DNA of 64,000 nucleotides, taken from the NCBI GenBank assembly GCA_900544195.1, contig UQUJ01000002.1:1-64000 (forward strand), written 5' to 3'. The notes beneath the pieces were generated by a model. That model searched no databases and was not told the origin of the DNA. It saw only the letters and a list, made by a program, of their open reading frames with translations. The stretch's first letter is position 1. Each line of letters starts with the position of its first letter. Source of the DNA: an uncultured Alistipes sp. Its GTDB lineage: Bacteria > Bacteroidota > Bacteroidia > Bacteroidales > UBA932. Below are positions 1-8,900 of the stretch, piece by piece. The position numbers and the translations under genes are program-made.

Positions 1-63
1 GCCAATCATTTACAAACCACGGACACGCTAAAACGCCACCAACGGTATTCAATCCGCTATCAC

Positions 64-102
64 TGTGGCTGACCCTCCCTCGGAACATGGGGGTCAGCCA
101 CA
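64..102. repeat. Inverted repeat, 12-bp arms
   Basis: Arms at 64-75 and 91-102 (TGTGGCTGACCC and its complement) are perfectly complementary around a 15-nt loop. No T tract follows on either strand, so a simple intrinsic terminator is not supported. No gene is recognised next to it. Confidence 0.6.
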
Positions 103-123
103 CACTATGGCCTCTCAGCATTA

Positions 124-260
124 CCAGAGCCATTCTTGCGTGCCTGTGGTTTGCACAAGGTTTGCACAGGAACCAAAAATCAAAACAGCAGACCTACTCT
201 TGCGTGCTTGTGGTTTGCACAAGGCTCAAAAAAAAATCAAAGCAGCAGAGCCGTTCTATG
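124..260. repeat. Degenerate tandem repeat, about 60-64 bp period
   Basis: Two units share CTTGCGTGC(C/T)TGTGGTTTGC followed by ACAAGG (at about 135-160 and 199-224), and later AAAATCAAA-CAGCAGA. A third partial unit starts near 246 with CAGAGCC-TTCT. The unit contains a short CTTGTG/CACAAG hairpin. Two overlapping ORFs of 87 codons run through it, but both simply read the repeat and resemble no known protein. Confidence 0.55.
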
Positions 261-543
261 ATGTTCAGGGTTATTCTATGTATTCAATTTTATCGGTTGA
301 CGCAACTTGTTTTTTCAACATTACTTAAGGGCATCAATAGCCTCAAATAAATTGCATCAATAAAACATTCAACTTCTAAAAAATAGGCAACATATAATAA
401 CAGCTAAAAAGAAGAGTCCACTTGAAAAAGTAGTTTTTGAAAAAAAAATGTGCCACACAGGTACTTCCAACGGGGGTAAAAAGTGGCAAAATGGCACTTT
501 TTCAAGTTGGTTCAAAGAATAATACGAGTATTTGGGATACGGC
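261..543. other. Gene-free AT-rich spacer with a 12-bp inverted repeat
   Basis: No convincing ORF is present. ACTTGAAAAAGT at 420-431 is exactly complementary to 496-507, enclosing 64 nt. A smaller imperfect hairpin (AAAAAGTG / CACTTTTT) lies just inside the right arm. This could be a small transposon relic or a transcript structure downstream of the frd terminator. No transposase fragment is seen. Confidence 0.4.
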
Positions 544-578
544 AAAAAAAAAGTCGGAAAAGCAAAACCTTTCCGACT
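544..578 (-). terminator. Intrinsic terminator of the frdAB operon
   Basis: On the minus strand AGTCGGAAA and TTTCCGACT form a 9-bp stem (570-578 with 552-560), followed by a run of eight Ts (551-544). It lies about 20 nt past the frdB stop codon, as expected for the end of the leftward frdA-frdB transcript. Confidence 0.85.
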
Positions 579-599
579 AAAATATTCAGTGATAAACTC

Positions 600-1379
600 T
601 TATTCTGAGAATTTCGCCTTGAGAAACTCACGGTTGAGACGGGCGATGTGGTCGATGGAGATTCCCTTAGGGCACTCCATCTCGCAGGCACGGGTGTTCG
701 TGCAGCTACCGAAGCCGAGCTCCTCCATCTTCGCGACCATATTCCTGGCCCTTCTGGCGGCCTCTGGACGGCCTTGAGGAAGCAGAGCGAGGGAACTTAC
801 CCTTGCGGCCACGAACAGCATCGCAGAGCCGTTCTTACAGGTCGCCACGCAGGCGCCGCAACCAACGCAGGCAGCCGCGTCCATACTCTTCTCAGCATTC
901 TCGTGAGAGATAAGGATGTTGTTGGCATCCTGGGCGGAACCGGTTCTGACAGAGATGAATCCGCCGGCCTGAAGAATCTTGTCGAACGCGCTGCGGTCAA
1001 CGACCAAATCCTTGATGATAGGGAAACCGGCGCTTCTGAAAGGCTCCACGGTGATGGTAGCGCCATCCTTGAAGTGACGCATGAAGAGCTGACAGGTGGT
1101 GACATGATCGTCCGGACCGTGCGCGCGGCCGTCAACGAACAACGAGCACGCACCGCAGATACCCTCGCGGCAATCGTGGTCGAAAGAAACCGGACCGCTG
1201 CTCTGGCAGCCTCTGTCAACGGCTACAGGATCGTTACCCTCACGGATCAGCTGCTCATTGAGGATGTCAAGCATTTCGAGGAAAGAGGCATCCTCCTCTA
1301 TTCCGGAAATATGATAAGTCTCAAAATGACCTTGTTCCTTGGCGTTCTTCTGACGCCATATCTTAAGATTGAAATCCAT
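600..1379 (-). CDS. frdB: Fumarate reductase/succinate dehydrogenase iron-sulfur subunit
   Basis: Electron-transfer subunit of a type B quinol:fumarate reductase/succinate dehydrogenase at the inner face of the cytoplasmic membrane. It passes electrons between the membrane quinol site and the flavin of FrdA. In 259 residues it shows the ferredoxin-like [2Fe-2S] ligands Cys70, Cys75, Cys78 and Cys96. The C-terminal cluster ligands are CVGCGAC-x3-C (Cys171, 174, 177, 181) plus Cys226, Cys232 and Cys236. It starts 8 bp after the frdA stop, so the two are cotranscribed, and a strong terminator follows. The name sdhB is equally defensible because the reaction direction cannot be read from sequence; anaerobic Bacteroidales normally run it as fumarate reductase. 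The expected cytochrome b subunit gene is not adjacent. Confidence 0.95.
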   Translation of the reverse strand: MDFNLKIWRQKNAKEQGHFETYHISGIEEDASFLEMLDILNEQLIREGNDPVAVDRGCQSSGPVSFDHDCREGICGACSLFVDGRAHGPDDHVTTCQLFMRHFKDGATITVEPFRSAGFPIIKDLVVDRSAFDKILQAGGFISVRTGSAQDANNILISHENAEKSMDAAACVGCGACVATCKNGSAMLFVAARVSSLALLPQGRPEAARRARNMVAKMEELGFGSCTNTRACEMECPKGISIDHIARLNREFLKAKFSE

Positions 1380-1387
1380 AGCCGATT

Positions 1388-3334
1388 CTAGTCTTTATAA
1401 TTTCTTGTTTTAACTTCGATGAACTCGTACTTGAGAGGCTCCTTGTGAAGCTCAGGCTCCTGGCCTTCTCCCTTGTACTCCCAGGCGGCGACATACATAT
1501 AGTTCGCGTCGTCTCTCTTGGCCTCTCCTTCCTCGGTCTGGCTCTCCACACGGAAGTGACCACCGCAGGACTCGTTCCTGTTCAGGGCGTCACGAGCCAT
1601 GAGCTCGCCGATCTCGAAGAAGTCCTCAAGCCTTAGGGCTTTCTCAAGCTCCTGATTGAACTGATACTGCTCTCCTGGAACACAAACATCCTTGTAGAAC
1701 ACAGCCTTGAGGTCGTTGATTTCCTTGATTGCCTTCTTCAGACCTTCCTCGCTGCGGGCCATGCCTACATACTCCCACATGATGTTTCCCAGCTTCTTGT
1801 GGATGGAGTCAACAGTCTGCTTGCCCTTGATGGCGAAGAGTCTGTCGATTCTGGCCTGAACATCTTTCTCGGCCTTGTCGAAGGCAGGGTTGTTGATGTC
1901 GGTCTTAGGCTCGGCGAACTTGTGTGAAAGGTAGTCGGCGATGGTGATAGGCAGCACGAAGTAGCCGTCAGCCAGACCCTGCATGAGGGCGGAGGCTCCA
2001 AGACGGTTTCCACCGTGGTCAGAGAAGTTGGCCTCACCGATGGCGTAGAGTCCAGGGATGGTTGTCTGAAGATCGTAGTCAACCCAGATGCCGCCCATCG
2101 TGTAGTGGATGGCAGGGTAGATCATCATAGGCTCCTCCCAAGGGCTTACGTTATTGATCTTGAAGTACATGTCGAAGAGGTTGCCGTAACGCTCCTGTAC
2201 CCTCTGGTGTCCGAGGCGCTTGATGGCGTCGGAGAAGTCGAGGAACACCGCGAGACCTGTCTCGTTGACACCGAAGCCGGCGTCGCATCTTTCCTTGGCG
2301 GCTCTTGAGGCCACGTCACGAGGAACGAGATTGCCGAACGCAGGGTAACGGCGCTCGAGATAGTAGTCACGATCCTCCTCAGGGATCTGCGAAGGCTTGA
2401 TCTCGTGCTTGCGGAGCTTCATCACATCCTCCATCTTCTTAGGAACCCAGATACGTCCGTCGTTACGCAGGGACTCTGACATAAGGGTCAGCTTGCACTG
2501 CTGCTCGCCGTGTACCGGGATGCACGTAGGGTGGATCTGCGCGAAGCAAGGATTTGCGAAATAGGCTCCCTTCTTGTAGCACTGCCATGCGGCCGAACCA
2601 TTGCTGTTCATGGCGTTGGTTGAAAGGAAGTAGGTGTTGCCGTAGCCACCGGTTGCGATAACCACAGCGTGGGCGCCGAATCTCTCAAGCTTGCCGGTCA
2701 CGAGGTTGCGGGCGATGATACCCTTGGCCTGACCGTCGATGATGACGAGGTCAAGCATCTCGTGGCGAGGATAGCTCGTAACGGTTCCCGCTGCGATCTG
2801 GCGGTTGAGAGCCGCGTAAGCTCCGAGAAGGAGCTGCTGTCCGGTTTGTCCACGGGCGTAGAACGTACGGCTTACCTGAACACCTCCGAACGAACGGTTG
2901 GCCAGGTAGCCGCCGTACTCACGGGCGAAAGGAACACCCTGGGCGACGCACTGGTCGATAATGGCCGCGCTGACCTCGGCGAGACGATAGACATTCGCCT
3001 CACGGCTGCGGTAGTCACCTCCTTTGATCGTGTCGTAGAAGAGACGATAGACAGCGTCATTGTCATTCTGATAGTTCTTAGCGGCATTGATACCACCCTG
3101 GGCGGCGATGGAGTGCGCGCGGCGAGGTGAGTCACTGATGCAGAAAACCTTGACATTGTAGCCAAGCTCACCGAGAGTAGCGGCTGCGGAAGCGCCACCA
3201 AGTCCGGTACCGACAACGATGATTTCAAGTTTTCTTCTGTTGTTCGGATTGACGAGTCGGAGTTCCGACTTACGTTTGGTCCATTTCTCGGCCAAAGGAC
3301 CGTCAGGAATCTTTGAGATTAATTTATCGGCCAT
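1388..3334 (-). CDS. frdA: Fumarate reductase/succinate dehydrogenase flavoprotein subunit
   Basis: Catalytic FAD subunit interconverting fumarate and succinate. The 648-residue protein has the dinucleotide-binding GTGLGG at residues 42-47. His74 lies in the RRAHSIAAQGG segment where this family attaches FAD covalently. The HPT and R-H active-site regions typical of the family follow. Length and sequence match the Bacteroidetes/Wolinella type B enzymes. It is the first gene of frdA-frdB. In this lineage a cytochrome b gene (frdC/sdhC) usually precedes it. Here the upstream 262 bp hold only non-coding sequence and a MITE-like repeat, and the next gene is an unrelated hydrolase. The ATG at 3334 leads directly into the conserved N-terminus. 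Confidence 0.96.
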   Translation of the reverse strand: MADKLISKIPDGPLAEKWTKRKSELRLVNPNNRRKLEIIVVGTGLGGASAAATLGELGYNVKVFCISDSPRRAHSIAAQGGINAAKNYQNDNDAVYRLFYDTIKGGDYRSREANVYRLAEVSAAIIDQCVAQGVPFAREYGGYLANRSFGGVQVSRTFYARGQTGQQLLLGAYAALNRQIAAGTVTSYPRHEMLDLVIIDGQAKGIIARNLVTGKLERFGAHAVVIATGGYGNTYFLSTNAMNSNGSAAWQCYKKGAYFANPCFAQIHPTCIPVHGEQQCKLTLMSESLRNDGRIWVPKKMEDVMKLRKHEIKPSQIPEEDRDYYLERRYPAFGNLVPRDVASRAAKERCDAGFGVNETGLAVFLDFSDAIKRLGHQRVQERYGNLFDMYFKINNVSPWEEPMMIYPAIHYTMGGIWVDYDLQTTIPGLYAIGEANFSDHGGNRLGASALMQGLADGYFVLPITIADYLSHKFAEPKTDINNPAFDKAEKDVQARIDRLFAIKGKQTVDSIHKKLGNIMWEYVGMARSEEGLKKAIKEINDLKAVFYKDVCVPGEQYQFNQELEKALRLEDFFEIGELMARDALNRNESCGGHFRVESQTEEGEAKRDDANYMYVAAWEYKGEGQEPELHKEPLKYEFIEVKTRNYKD

Positions 3335-3440
3335 ATTCTGAATATGTTATTTATAAAATTCCAAATGAAATCGCAATAAGTCTGCAATTTTAGTCATTTT
3401 TCTCGTAATCAGCAATTTTATGAGCCATTTTTGGCGATTT

Positions 3441-3601
3441 AGTAACATAAAAAAAATAAGTTGCCTCAGATTAAGAGAATATTCTCGAGGATAGATCTAT
3501 TTTCGAAGAAGGAGTGTGCCGGTGGCACATGACTGATGAGAAAAGAGATATATACCGAAAAGATTCCTTAAGATGATGCAGGTTATTTTTTGAAGGTTAC
3601 T
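3441..3601 (+). repeat. MITE-like palindromic element, copy 1 (full length)
   Basis: A 161-bp imperfect palindrome. It begins AGTAACATAAAAAAAATAAG and ends with the near complement of that (…TTATTTTTTGAAGGTTACT). The centre is TGTGCC-GGT-GGCACA (3515-3529). The same ends, and the central block GGAGTGTGCCGGTGGCAC, recur at 33.7 kb on the opposite strand. A shortened form lies at 15.6 kb. No ORF lies inside. The right end supplies the last bases, including the stop codon, of the neighbouring hydrolase gene. Confidence 0.75.
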
Positions 3602-4649
3602 TACCTGTACATATTTTAAGATAGTTGCGGTAAATCCGTCTGGTGAAGCGGTCATAACGCCGCACTGACATGTCGTTTGAAAAATGACGATCGACATATC
3701 TCTCAACCTCGCGGCAGTCACTCTCGCAACCATATTCAAAACCCAAAGCCTCCTTCAAGGCAAGAGCGGCGTCACAAATAGCGGCGTTGTCACTTTCACG
3801 AGACTTTTTCATATAGTCAGGAATATGATCGCTCCCGAAAACCTTCAGCGGCACATAGACCGTGCTTGTCGGGCTGCCGAGAAGCGTCCACATCACCGTC
3901 CTCGAAGGATCCTCCCCCGGAGCGACTCCCTCAAAGACCACGGAAGCCGATGTGATGTCACGCATAATCGGCTTGCCGGAGCGGGAAATCTCATTAAAAA
4001 GGAATATGTGATCAGCAGTGCCCACATCAGCGGAAGACATTATGTCAGAAGCCTTTTCAAACCTGTCCACTCCCTTGCGGTCCTCTTTGCGGCCACTTCT
4101 GGTGAAATTCGTCACAACCATATAGCCGCCTGGTTGGTCAGCCACGATGTACTTCTTCCATGAATGGTTGTTCACCTCATAATAAGCGGCCTCGCCGAGC
4201 GCGTCGATGATTCCGAAATTGGCCTCCACTCCCCAAGGCTTCGGAAGCGAGTCGAGCATATTCTCAAAGTCTTGCAGACTGCGGCATATTCCCAAAGCCT
4301 TGTACATGACAATTCCCTCCTTGTCCATTTCGGAGGCAGGAACATCATCATCCTTAAGGTCATAGGTGGCGGTGTTCATGATGCAGAAGCCGGCGGAATT
4401 GACTCCGGACCACACTTCCCCGCCCCGAGACGGCGAGTTCACTAGACCTATGAACGAATATTCAAGCCCTTGGAACCATTCCATCCTGTTGTTCAGCTCA
4501 CCTGTGTCGCGGTGTTTGAGCATCACAGGACGCCCATCAACACGCACTCCCCCGGAAATGATCACGGATGTGCAGCAAAAAGCTTTGAATGAAATGAATA
4601 TGAGCGCAGATGCGACAATGAATATCTTAGAAAAGTGTGCCATCCTCAT
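3597..4649 (-). CDS. Exported linear amide C-N hydrolase (C45/choloylglycine hydrolase-like)
   Basis: N-terminal-nucleophile hydrolase of the penicillin V acylase/choloylglycine hydrolase/peptidase C45 superfamily, which cleaves linear amide bonds. From the ATG at 4649 (350 aa) there is a basic N-terminus and a hydrophobic signal segment ending FKAFC. Next comes CTSVIIS, where Cys26 is the probable nucleophile exposed by signal cleavage. KHRDTGE and the WSGVNSAGFCIMNT-type segment are family hallmarks. The reading frame stays open to 4763, but the upstream part lies inside ruvB and lacks a signal peptide. ATGs at 4649 and 4643 both follow an AAGG-type site, and either makes the start overlap the ruvB stop by about 20 bp, suggesting translational coupling. 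The true substrate (bile salt, acyl amino acid or another amide) cannot be told. Confidence 0.85.
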   Translation of the reverse strand: MRMAHFSKIFIVASALIFISFKAFCCTSVIISGGVRVDGRPVMLKHRDTGELNNRMEWFQGLEYSFIGLVNSPSRGGEVWSGVNSAGFCIMNTATYDLKDDDVPASEMDKEGIVMYKALGICRSLQDFENMLDSLPKPWGVEANFGIIDALGEAAYYEVNNHSWKKYIVADQPGGYMVVTNFTRSGRKEDRKGVDRFEKASDIMSSADVGTADHIFLFNEISRSGKPIMRDITSASVVFEGVAPGEDPSRTVMWTLLGSPTSTVYVPLKVFGSDHIPDYMKKSRESDNAAICDAALALKEALGFEYGCESDCREVERYVDRHFSNDMSVRRYDRFTRRIYRNYLKICTGK

Positions 4650-5658
4650 CCTTTTTTGATTCAAGTTCAGCGTCCAGTCCAAGATGATGGTAAGCCATCT
4701 CCGTGGCGACTCTTCCACGTTGGGTACGCACAATGAAGCCTTCCTTAATAAGGAACGGCTCATAGACCTCCTCGAACGTGCCTTGATCCTCGCTGATCGC
4801 CGTGGCTATGGTATTGGCTCCGACAGGGCCACCCTTGAACGTGGTGATTATCGTGCGGAGAATCTTGTTGTCAATGGAGTCCAGTCCCCTCTTGTCTATC
4901 TTGAGCTTGTCAAGGGCGTAACGTGAGATGTCCAAGTCAATGTGGCCGTCCCCCATCACCTGGGCGAAATCACGGACACGCTTCAACAGCGCGTTGGCGA
5001 TTCGCGGCGTTCCACGACTTCGCAGAGCGATTTCCTTCGCGGCCTCGTCATCAATCGTGACATTCAGGATGCGGGAACTCCTGCGCACGATTCTTATCAA
5101 ATCCGATGTATCGTAATATTCAAGGGCACAGTTGATTCCGAACCTTTCACGCAAAGGAGCCGTGAGCAGGCCGCTTCGTGTCGTGGCACCCACAAGGGTG
5201 AACGGATTCAATGAAATCCTCACCGATCTGGCACCAGGCCCTTTGTCTATCATTATGTCGATGACGTAGTCCTCCATCGCCGAGTAGAGATATTCCTCGA
5301 CCTCGGGAGACAGACGGTGGATCTCGTCAATGAAAAGCACATCCCCGGTCTCCAAGGAAGTCAGCAGACCGGCCAGATCTCCGGGCTTGTCCAGCACCGG
5401 GCCGGACGTCACCTTCATGTTCACGCCCATCTCGTTGGCGATGATGTGCGCGAGGGTGGTCTTTCCAAGACCCGGAGGCCCGTGAAACAGCACATGGTCA
5501 AGGGCTTCGCCTCTCATCTTGGCTGCCTTGACGTAGATGTTCAGATTGGAGACAATCTCTCTTTGTCCGGTGAAATCTTCAAGCCCCTGCGGGCGGATTA
5601 TTCCGTCCAAATCCTTATCTTTGCCGGCGTTTGTACTGTGCGGATCAAATTCTGTCAT
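4627..5658 (-). CDS. ruvB: Holliday junction branch migration ATPase RuvB
   Basis: Cytoplasmic AAA+ motor that drives branch migration of Holliday junctions with RuvA. The 343-residue length is normal. Walker A is GPPGLGKTT (60-68), Walker B/DEIH is at 111-114, and the sensor region ATTRSG follows near residue 160. A C-terminal winged-helix segment is present. The ATG at 5658 is followed by a variable, hydrophilic N-terminus as in other Bacteroidetes homologues. It is the promoter-proximal gene of a leftward pair with the exported amidohydrolase, an unusual partner. ruvA is not in the window. Confidence 0.97.
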   Translation of the reverse strand: MTEFDPHSTNAGKDKDLDGIIRPQGLEDFTGQREIVSNLNIYVKAAKMRGEALDHVLFHGPPGLGKTTLAHIIANEMGVNMKVTSGPVLDKPGDLAGLLTSLETGDVLFIDEIHRLSPEVEEYLYSAMEDYVIDIMIDKGPGARSVRISLNPFTLVGATTRSGLLTAPLRERFGINCALEYYDTSDLIRIVRRSSRILNVTIDDEAAKEIALRSRGTPRIANALLKRVRDFAQVMGDGHIDLDISRYALDKLKIDKRGLDSIDNKILRTIITTFKGGPVGANTIATAISEDQGTFEEVYEPFLIKEGFIVRTQRGRVATEMAYHHLGLDAELESKKDEDGTLF

Positions 5659-5679
5659 CAGAAAGTGTTTTAATCAGTA

Positions 5680-5687
5680 CAAAGATA
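5680..5687 (-). promoter_or_regulatory. Bacteroidetes -7 box for ruvB
   Basis: On the minus strand TATCTTTG fits the TAnnTTTG -7 consensus of the Bacteroidetes primary sigma factor, about 20 nt before the ruvB ATG. A -33 TTTG is not evident. Confidence 0.6.
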
Positions 5688-5739
5688 GTGAAAACAGCCG
5701 GAAGAAAGCGCCGCAAGGCCAGCAACAAAAAGAAAATTC

Positions 5740-5994
5740 AATGACTAATAAATATAATTGATAGATTCATAGATAATTTTTTTGATTCTATATGAATTGT
5801 TAATTTGTTGATAACTTGTTTTGAGCATTGAAAACCAGATTGTTGCGCATTGCATAAATTGTTGGTTACGCTATTGAAAAGTTTTTGAAGAACTGTTGAA
5901 AAGCGTGCCTGGAACGAAAGCTAACTTTTCGGATTCTGTTTTCCACAGGGTTTTCAACAGCTTTTTAACATGATTTAGACGCTTATGTTGATAA
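5740..5994. other. Candidate replication origin (DnaA-box cluster)
   Basis: The gap between divergent ruvB and mfd begins with an AT-rich stretch (about 5740-5815). It then carries five 9-mers fitting TTWTCMACA: TTATCAACA at 5806-5814 (-), TTTTCAACA at 5894-5902 (-), TTTTCCACA at 5939-5947 (+), TTTTCAACA at 5951-5959 (+) and TTATCAACA at 5986-5994 (-). The E. coli DnaA box is TTATCCACA. Genes to the left run leftward and most to the right run rightward, as expected at an origin. dnaA is not in the window. It could instead be a DnaA-regulated promoter of mfd. Confidence 0.5.
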
Positions 5995-8900
5995 GTACAG
6001 CATCCGTTAAAAAACTATCCGCAGGGCTTGTCTCGAAAAGGGAAATCTATTGCAAGGGACTGTTCCTTTCCGCAAGGTGGTTTGTCGTCTCTCATGTCGC
6101 TTCAGAAGGTACGAACGTGATTGTCCTTCCTGACAGGGAAAGTGCTGAATATTGCTGCTCAGACCTTTATGCGCTGACCGACGGGGACATCGTGTTTTAC
6201 CTGCCGGACAGCGGCAAAGGCGTTGAGAGGAGCAACTATAAGTCCTCGCTTGGAGTCCAGAGGACATCAGCCGTGGGAAAGATACTTTCCAATGCCGGCG
6301 ATACGGACAGATTGTTCATAGTGACCTATCCGGATGCCTTGGACGAACCTGTACCGGCTCCGGACAGTATAAGGACTTCGATACTCAGGATCTCCGTAGG
6401 GCAGGAAATCTCACATGACTCCATCAGGGATATTCTTTTCTCACAAGGGTTTGAGAAAGTTGATTTCGTCTCTGCCCCGGGACAATATTCGATAAGAGGA
6501 TCAATCATTGACATATTCTCATATTCATTCAATCACCCTTACAGGGTTTCTTTCTTCGGAGATGAGGTTGAGAAGATCCATGTGTTTGACTGCAACACCC
6601 AGTTGTCTGGCGAGGAGAGGAAAGAGATTGAGGTTTTCCCTGATCTTGCCGCAGAGAATCCGGAAGCCGGGAACGTGAGTGTCTCCAGTCTGTTTCCCGA
6701 AGGAACTGTTGTCTGGCTCGACTCTTCCGACATGTACAAGGAAAGAGGTTTTTTCAGTGGTTTGAATGGGTTTAAGAGGGTTTTTCTTGAGGTTCCTCTC
6801 GGTGTTGACTCCGAGGATGCCGTTGCGTTCAACATAGCTCCCCAGCCTGTGTTCAACAAGAACTTCGAGCTTCTCACCGCTGACATCAGGCAGAACATGG
6901 AGTATGGGTACAAGGTTTTCATATTCAGTGAGAAGAATTCTCAGATCGAGCGTTTGAAGTCCATTCTGATCGAGAACAGCGGGCTTGTGCCAGGTTTTGT
7001 CGCCGGGAAGAACATTCATTCCGGATTCATCGACAGGGACGACAAAATCTGCTGCTACTCTGACCATGAGATTTTCGACCGTTTCCACAGAGTGAGTGTC
7101 AGGAGGACGGTTGAGAAGAGCGAGCAGCTGACACTTAATGATTTGACAGCGTTCAACATCGGGGACTACATCGTGCATATCGACCATGGTGTCGGGGTGT
7201 TCGGTGGGCTTGTCAGGATGAGAGACGACAAGGGAAGGATGCATGAGGTAGTGAAGCTTATGTACAAGGACGGAGATGTGGTGTTTGTTTCCGTGCATTC
7301 ACTGAACAAGATTTCAAGGTTTCGCTCCAAAGACGGGATTCCTCCTAAGGTAAACAAGCTTGGGTCAAAGACTTGGCAGAATCTTAAAATCAGCGCCAAG
7401 TCCAGGATAAAGGACATCGCCAAGGATCTCATCCAGCTTTACGCCAAGCGTAAGACCACGCAAGGTTTTGCTTACTCCCCCGACAGTTATCTTCAGGAAG
7501 AGTTGGAGTCATCTTTCATGTACGAGGACACTCCGGACCAGGAGTCGGCGAACAAGGCTGTGAAGAAGGACATGGAGGACAACAGCCCGATGGACAGGCT
7601 TGTCTGCGGGGATGTGGGATTCGGAAAGACGGAGATCGCCATCAGGGCGGCCTTCAAGGCTGTGACTGACGGAAAACAGGTGGCTGTGCTTGTGCCGACA
7701 ACAATTCTATCACTACAGCACTACACGACGTTTTCCTCACGTCTGAGGAATTTCCCTTGCACGATAGATTATGTAAGCAGACTTCGCACGACAAAGGAAA
7801 TCAATGACATAAAGGATAGGTTGAAGAACGGGCAGCTGGACATAGTGATAGGCACGCACAAGTTGCTCGGCAAAGGGTTTGATTTCAAGGACTTGGGTTT
7901 GCTGATCATCGATGAGGAACAGAAATTCGGCGTTTCGACGAAGGAGAGGCTGCGTCAGGTCAAGGCCTCTGTGGACACGCTGACTCTTACAGCCACGCCT
8001 ATTCCCCGTACCTTGCAGTTCTCTTTGCTCGGGGCAAGGGATTTATCCATCATCAACACTCCCCCTCCGAACAGGATCCCTACCCAGACAGAAATCATCC
8101 TTTTCGACAAGGATGAGATCCGGAGCATCATAAACTATGAACTCAACCGCGGCGGCCAGCTGTTTTTCATCCACAACAAGGTTGAGGAACTGCCTTCGAT
8201 CCATGAGATCCTGCACAGGCTCGTGCCTGACATGAAAATCTGTGTAGCTCACGGTCAGATGGAGTCCAAGGATTTGGAAAACAGAATGTTGGACTTCATC
8301 CGTGGAGATTACGACATGCTGCTCTGCACCACCATCATCGAGAACGGACTGGACATTCCGAACGCCAACACCATCATCATCAACCAGGCTCAGAACATCG
8401 GCCTGAGCGACCTTCATCAGCTTCGTGGGCGTGTCGGACGGTCGGACAGGAAGGCTTTCTGCTACCTGATAGTACCTCCGCTTGTCACCATCACAGATGA
8501 TGCTCGCAGAAGGCTTAAGGCCATCGAGGAATTCTCAGATCTCGGCAGCGGATTCAACATAGCGATGCAGGATCTGGACATCCGTGGCGCCGGCAATCTT
8601 CTGGGAGCGGAGCAGAGCGGATTCATTATGGACATGGGATACGAGACCTACCAGAAAATCCTCGCCGAAGCAATGGAGGAACTTGGGGTCGAGACAGGAA
8701 TATCCACGGCCCGCACCGAGGAATCCTTTGTAGAGGACTGCACTATAGAGACTGACCAACCTGCGATGATCCCGGATTCGTACATTGACATAACAGCCGA
8801 GAAAATAAGAATTTACAAGCAACTTGACAGCATGACGAGCGATAAGGAGATAGACCGTGTGAAATCCCAGTTGGAGGATAGGTTCGGAGAGATGCCTCAG

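Noticed and set aside
65..350. Two overlapping 87-codon ORFs at the left end
   Set aside because: They read through a tandem DNA repeat in two frames and resemble no protein family; no ribosome site.
648..1391. Long plus-strand ORF over frdB
   Set aside because: Antisense to a gene with all iron-sulfur ligands; arises from codon bias.
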